Shown here: piece after piece, positions 61,936 through 64,000 of the stretch
Layout: each line of letters opens with the position of its first letter
How positions within the stretch are numbered: position 1 is the first letter of the stretch
Assembly (NCBI GenBank): GCA_016218815.1
Contig: JACRCX010000133.1
Coordinates: 17,999-81,998, forward strand
Origin: Deltaproteobacteria bacterium
GTDB lineage: Bacteria > Myxococcota_A > Polyangia > DRWM01 > JAAZOP01
Reading direction: 5' to 3'
DNA length: 64,000 nucleotides
The notes under the pieces: model-generated
What the model was told of the DNA's origin: nothing
The model's input: the letters and a program-made list of their open reading frames with translations, nothing else
The model's database searches: none
Translations under genes and position numbers: made by a program

Positions 61936-63408
61936 TCACCAGATGATGACGTCGTCGGTGCAGACGCCGATCTCCATCGCGAGGTAAAGCAGCATCAATT
62001 CCTGCGGGTAGAGGCTGGGGTGGGGACCTTCCATCTCGCCGACGGTATGGTAGGTCGAGTAGAGGATCCGGCCGCAGCCGAAGAGGAAGCTGGCGGTGTA
62101 GGGGAGGTTGCCGCCCGAGCACGGGTGGTCGGACTGGGGCCCCTCGGCGAAAACCGTCACGGGGACCGGCACCTCGTGCCCGTCCTCGTCCAGGCCCATG
62201 ATCGTGCCGACGCCGCAGACGTTGTCCCACAGCTCGCGGAACGGGACGTTGGACGGGTCGGTGCCCAACCCGCTGAGCCAGGCGCCCATGTCGTCGTCCA
62301 GGATGCGGCCGGTGGCGTCGTAGGAGCAGCACTGGTCGGCGGCGCCGATGACGGAGTCGTCGCCCTCCATGTCGAGCGCCGCGGGGAACATCCATTCGAT
62401 CCACTCGTAGGAGCGGTCGGTGACGAACCACTTGCCGCCGTCCTCCACCCAGCCGCGGATGTTCTCGCGGACCGTGGGGTCGCCGAGCAGCGAATCGTTC
62501 GTTTCGTCGGTGCACGGGACGAAGATGAGCTGGTACTGGTCCATGGTGAAGCGGCTCTGGACGAGGTCGGCCATCGGGGGGTAGCCGCCGCCGTAGCCGT
62601 TGTCGTACAGGTCGAAGTCGGCGGTGGCGAGCGAGGCGCGGAAGTCGGGCATCAGCTCGGCCATCTCGATCTTCGCCAGCAGGTCCTCGGGATGGTCGTA
62701 GACGCCGAGCGCGACGGCGATGTGCGGGACGGTGTCGCCCGCGGCCGGGGCGTGCTCGTTGGGGAGGGTGGTGGTGTCGAGGGGCAGGGGGAGATCTTCG
62801 CCGTCGGTGCGCAGCGAGATCTGGCGCACGCGGCGGAACTGGCCCTTGTGGACGACGAGCCACCAGTCACCCAGGCCGATGCCGTCGATGCGGAAGGTGC
62901 CGTCGGCGGCGGATTCGGCGTGCGGGAGCGCGGTGACGTCGAGGCAGCGCTGGCAGTAGTTCCCTTCGGGCAGCGCCGCGACCGCCGAGGTGGTGCGCTG
63001 CACGTAGACGATGGCGCCGGCGACCGGGAAGAGGCCGCCGGGGCCGAGCACCTGGCCGTGGATGGAGGCGTGGGCGCCGGGAGGCACGTCGAAGCCCGTG
63101 TCGGTCCCGCCGTCGGTCACGCCGGAGCACTCGCAGTTGGTCCGTGAGGTGCACGTCCCGCCGGTGGCGCCGGCGTAGTTGCGGCAGGCAGTCGCGCACT
63201 GTGTCACGTCGCACGTGCCGGTCCGTGCGCCGTCGCAGGAGCAGGACGAGCTGAGGCACCGGCCGCCGGGGGCGCCCTGCGACGCGCAGATCGCGATCGC
63301 GCAGTGCAGTTCGGAACAGCTCGTGGTGTCGTCCCCCGCCGGGTTGGTGCACGCGGCGAGAGCCCCGGAAAACACCGCGGCGACGATCCAGAGCACGGTT
63401 CGACGCAT
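61936..63408 (-). CDS. Lipoprotein with Cys-rich N-terminus and GATase1-like C-terminal region
   Basis: 490 residues, lipobox LAAC after VAAVFSGA. Residues ~30-95 are disulfide-rich (CSELHCAIAICASQ, CLSSSCSCDGARTGTC). Then comes a carboxypeptidase-regulatory-like Ig domain (SIHGQVLGPGGLFPVAGAIV), and from ~250 a Rossmann-like region (YQLIFVPCTDETND, IRGWVEDGGKWFVTDRSYEW) reminiscent of class I glutamine-amidotransferase-like lipoproteins in Myxococcota; no catalytic Cys/His pair can be assigned. ATG at 63408 has GAGGAG upstream. Confidence 0.75.
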   Translation of the reverse strand: MRRTVLWIVAAVFSGALAACTNPAGDDTTSCSELHCAIAICASQGAPGGRCLSSSCSCDGARTGTCDVTQCATACRNYAGATGGTCTSRTNCECSGVTDGGTDTGFDVPPGAHASIHGQVLGPGGLFPVAGAIVYVQRTTSAVAALPEGNYCQRCLDVTALPHAESAADGTFRIDGIGLGDWWLVVHKGQFRRVRQISLRTDGEDLPLPLDTTTLPNEHAPAAGDTVPHIAVALGVYDHPEDLLAKIEMAELMPDFRASLATADFDLYDNGYGGGYPPMADLVQSRFTMDQYQLIFVPCTDETNDSLLGDPTVRENIRGWVEDGGKWFVTDRSYEWIEWMFPAALDMEGDDSVIGAADQCCSYDATGRILDDDMGAWLSGLGTDPSNVPFRELWDNVCGVGTIMGLDEDGHEVPVPVTVFAEGPQSDHPCSGGNLPYTASFLFGCGRILYSTYHTVGEMEGPHPSLYPQELMLLYLAMEIGVCTDDVIIW

Positions 63409-63447
63409 GGCTCGCTCCTCCTTCGGGGAGGATACGCCGCGGATGTC

Positions 63448-63510
63448 GGGGGAGCAAGGCGGGGGGGAGGGGGGGGAGGGGAGAAGAGGGCGCGGAGGAG
63501 AGGGGAGGTC
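63448..63510 (+). other. G-rich tract with quadruplex-forming potential
   Basis: GGCGGGGGGGAGGGGGGGGA and further G runs lie just upstream of the lipoprotein start on the opposite strand, so the lipoprotein's 5' untranslated region would be C-rich. Four or more G runs of at least four bases are present. Confidence 0.5.
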
Positions 63511-63532
63511 GCTGAGACCGAGCGACTTACCA

Positions 63533-63864
63533 CTGAGACGCTGAGGACGCTGAGACAAACGCTGAGAAGGCAGGAGAAGGGCAGGCAGGAGCGAGCCCTG
63601 ATGGAGGTCCAGGTCTGGGCGCCGTGACGCGGCGAGGCGCCGCGCCACGGACTCCTCCGCCGCCGGGTGGAAGCGTGGACGGTTTTCGGACAAGGCGACA
63701 CGCGAACCTCGCGGCGGGCCAAGTCCGTTGCGCGGCGCCCCGCCGCGCAACGGCAACGGAACCCAAGCCTGCACTGGCGGTCCGCCCCGCTACCCACCCC
63801 GCCGCTCCGGTCCGCCCCTTCCCCTGCCTTCTCAGCGTTTGTCTCAGCGTCCTCAGCGTCTCAG
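63533..63864. repeat. Long inverted-arm element with CTGAGACG arms and GCGCGGCGCC inner stem
   Basis: Outer arms 63533-63585 and 63818-63864 are nearly identical in inverted orientation over ~45 bp (CTGAGACGCTGAGGACGCTG, then AGACAAACGCTGAGAAGGC). Inside, GGCGAGGCGCCGCGCCACGG plus ACT pairs with AAGTCCGTTGCGCGGCGCCC. The inner stem shares its core with the element at 29930-30093. The 592 nt after the lipoprotein start contain only this element, the G tract and the IS200-like end. Confidence 0.82.
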
Positions 63865-63876
63865 TCAGTACCTGAA

Positions 63877-64000
63877 CCCACGGCCTTTGGCCGTGAGACC
63901 CGCCGAGCTTCGAGCGATCCGTGGTGTACCTCGAAGGTAGGCTCTCCCTCCGGGAAGGCCCCGTGGGGCGTGGAAGGAGAACCTGCATGCATGACTGGGA
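63877..64000 (+). mobile_element. Probable left end of an IS200-like element (cut by window edge)
   Basis: Two small hairpins, CACGGCC-TTT-GGCCGTG (63879-63895) and CTTCGAG/CTCGAAG (63908-63936), are followed by AAGGAG and an ATG at 63987. Subterminal hairpins followed closely by a transposase start are the layout of IS200/IS605-type left ends. It directly adjoins the right arm of the preceding repeat. Confidence 0.4.
63987..64000 (+). CDS. Start of a possible Y1 (IS200-like) transposase, partial
   Basis: Only four residues (MHDW) are visible after AAGGAG seven bases upstream. From memory, many IS200-like TnpA proteins begin with a short M.D[WY] segment before SLxHxxWxCKYH; this is suggestive only. 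Confidence 0.3.

Overview
This is a very GC-rich, gene-dense bacterial chromosomal window. Its character points to Myxococcota or a close deltaproteobacterial relative. The lines of evidence are a matrixin-type protease with a MYXO-CTERM-like C-terminal tail, several PilZ proteins of the kind expanded in Myxococcales, many cysteine-rich lipoproteins, FadL-like porins, a Ser/Thr kinase fused to HD-GYP, and two giant lipoprotein proteases. The taxonomic call is inference, because no rRNA or tRNA gene is visible.

Layout. 1-4.0 kb: end of proS, nfo, a diacylglycerol-kinase-family enzyme and ilvE. 4.4-13.1 kb: a thioester alpha-2-macroglobulin followed by pbpC, the classical yfhM-pbpC pair. 13.4-15.2 kb: three small cysteine-rich putative lipoproteins. 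15.2-18.2 kb (minus): a DUF4143-type ATPase and two PilZ proteins. 18.3-29.8 kb: an HD-GYP/kinase fusion, three FadL-like barrels, an OmpA-family protein, a secreted matrixin and a propeller-like lipoprotein. 30.3-40.5 kb: an outer-membrane barrel and two paralogous ~1,500-residue lipoprotein metzincins. 40.5-53.1 kb: alaS, PilZ proteins, a barrel, a minimal zincin, a DUF1848 protein, an ABC ATPase, a Cys-rich repeat lipoprotein and a SHOCT membrane protein. 53.1-63.4 kb (minus): a TatD/radical-SAM fusion, a HEAT protein, metG, a PSP1/RicT protein, holB, an HD hydrolase and a lipoprotein. The window ends in what looks like the 5' end of an IS200-like element.

The most unusual feature is a set of short palindromic or inverted-arm repeat families. 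One class has arms made of 7-12 nt tandem units in inverted orientation around a variable core (periods resembling TTTTCAG, TCTGTGTTCA, CCCTTTGCG, GGAGAGGTGGGG, CTGAGACG). The other class is compact GC-rich hairpins (CCGAACCGCGGGCTTCAGCC type and CCCTTCGAC/GAGCTCAGGG type). Many copies are not confined to intergenic DNA. Two copies supply the start codon and the hydrophobic signal-peptide core of unrelated exported proteins (a FadL-like porin and a matrixin). One arm lies in frame in the transpeptidase domain of PbpC, and another family encodes PbpC's N-terminal tail. Several hairpins form the in-frame linkers of MetG and of the PSP1 protein. This resembles the in-gene palindromic elements of Rickettsia in principle, but the sequences are different and several families are active in one genome.

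The genes form a few working groups: housekeeping translation and replication genes (proS, alaS, metG, holB with its usual PSP1 neighbour); envelope construction and defence (A2M/PbpC, OmpA, FadL); cyclic-di-GMP sensing (four PilZ-like proteins and HD-GYP); and secreted or surface proteolysis (matrixin, two giant metzincins, a minimal zincin).
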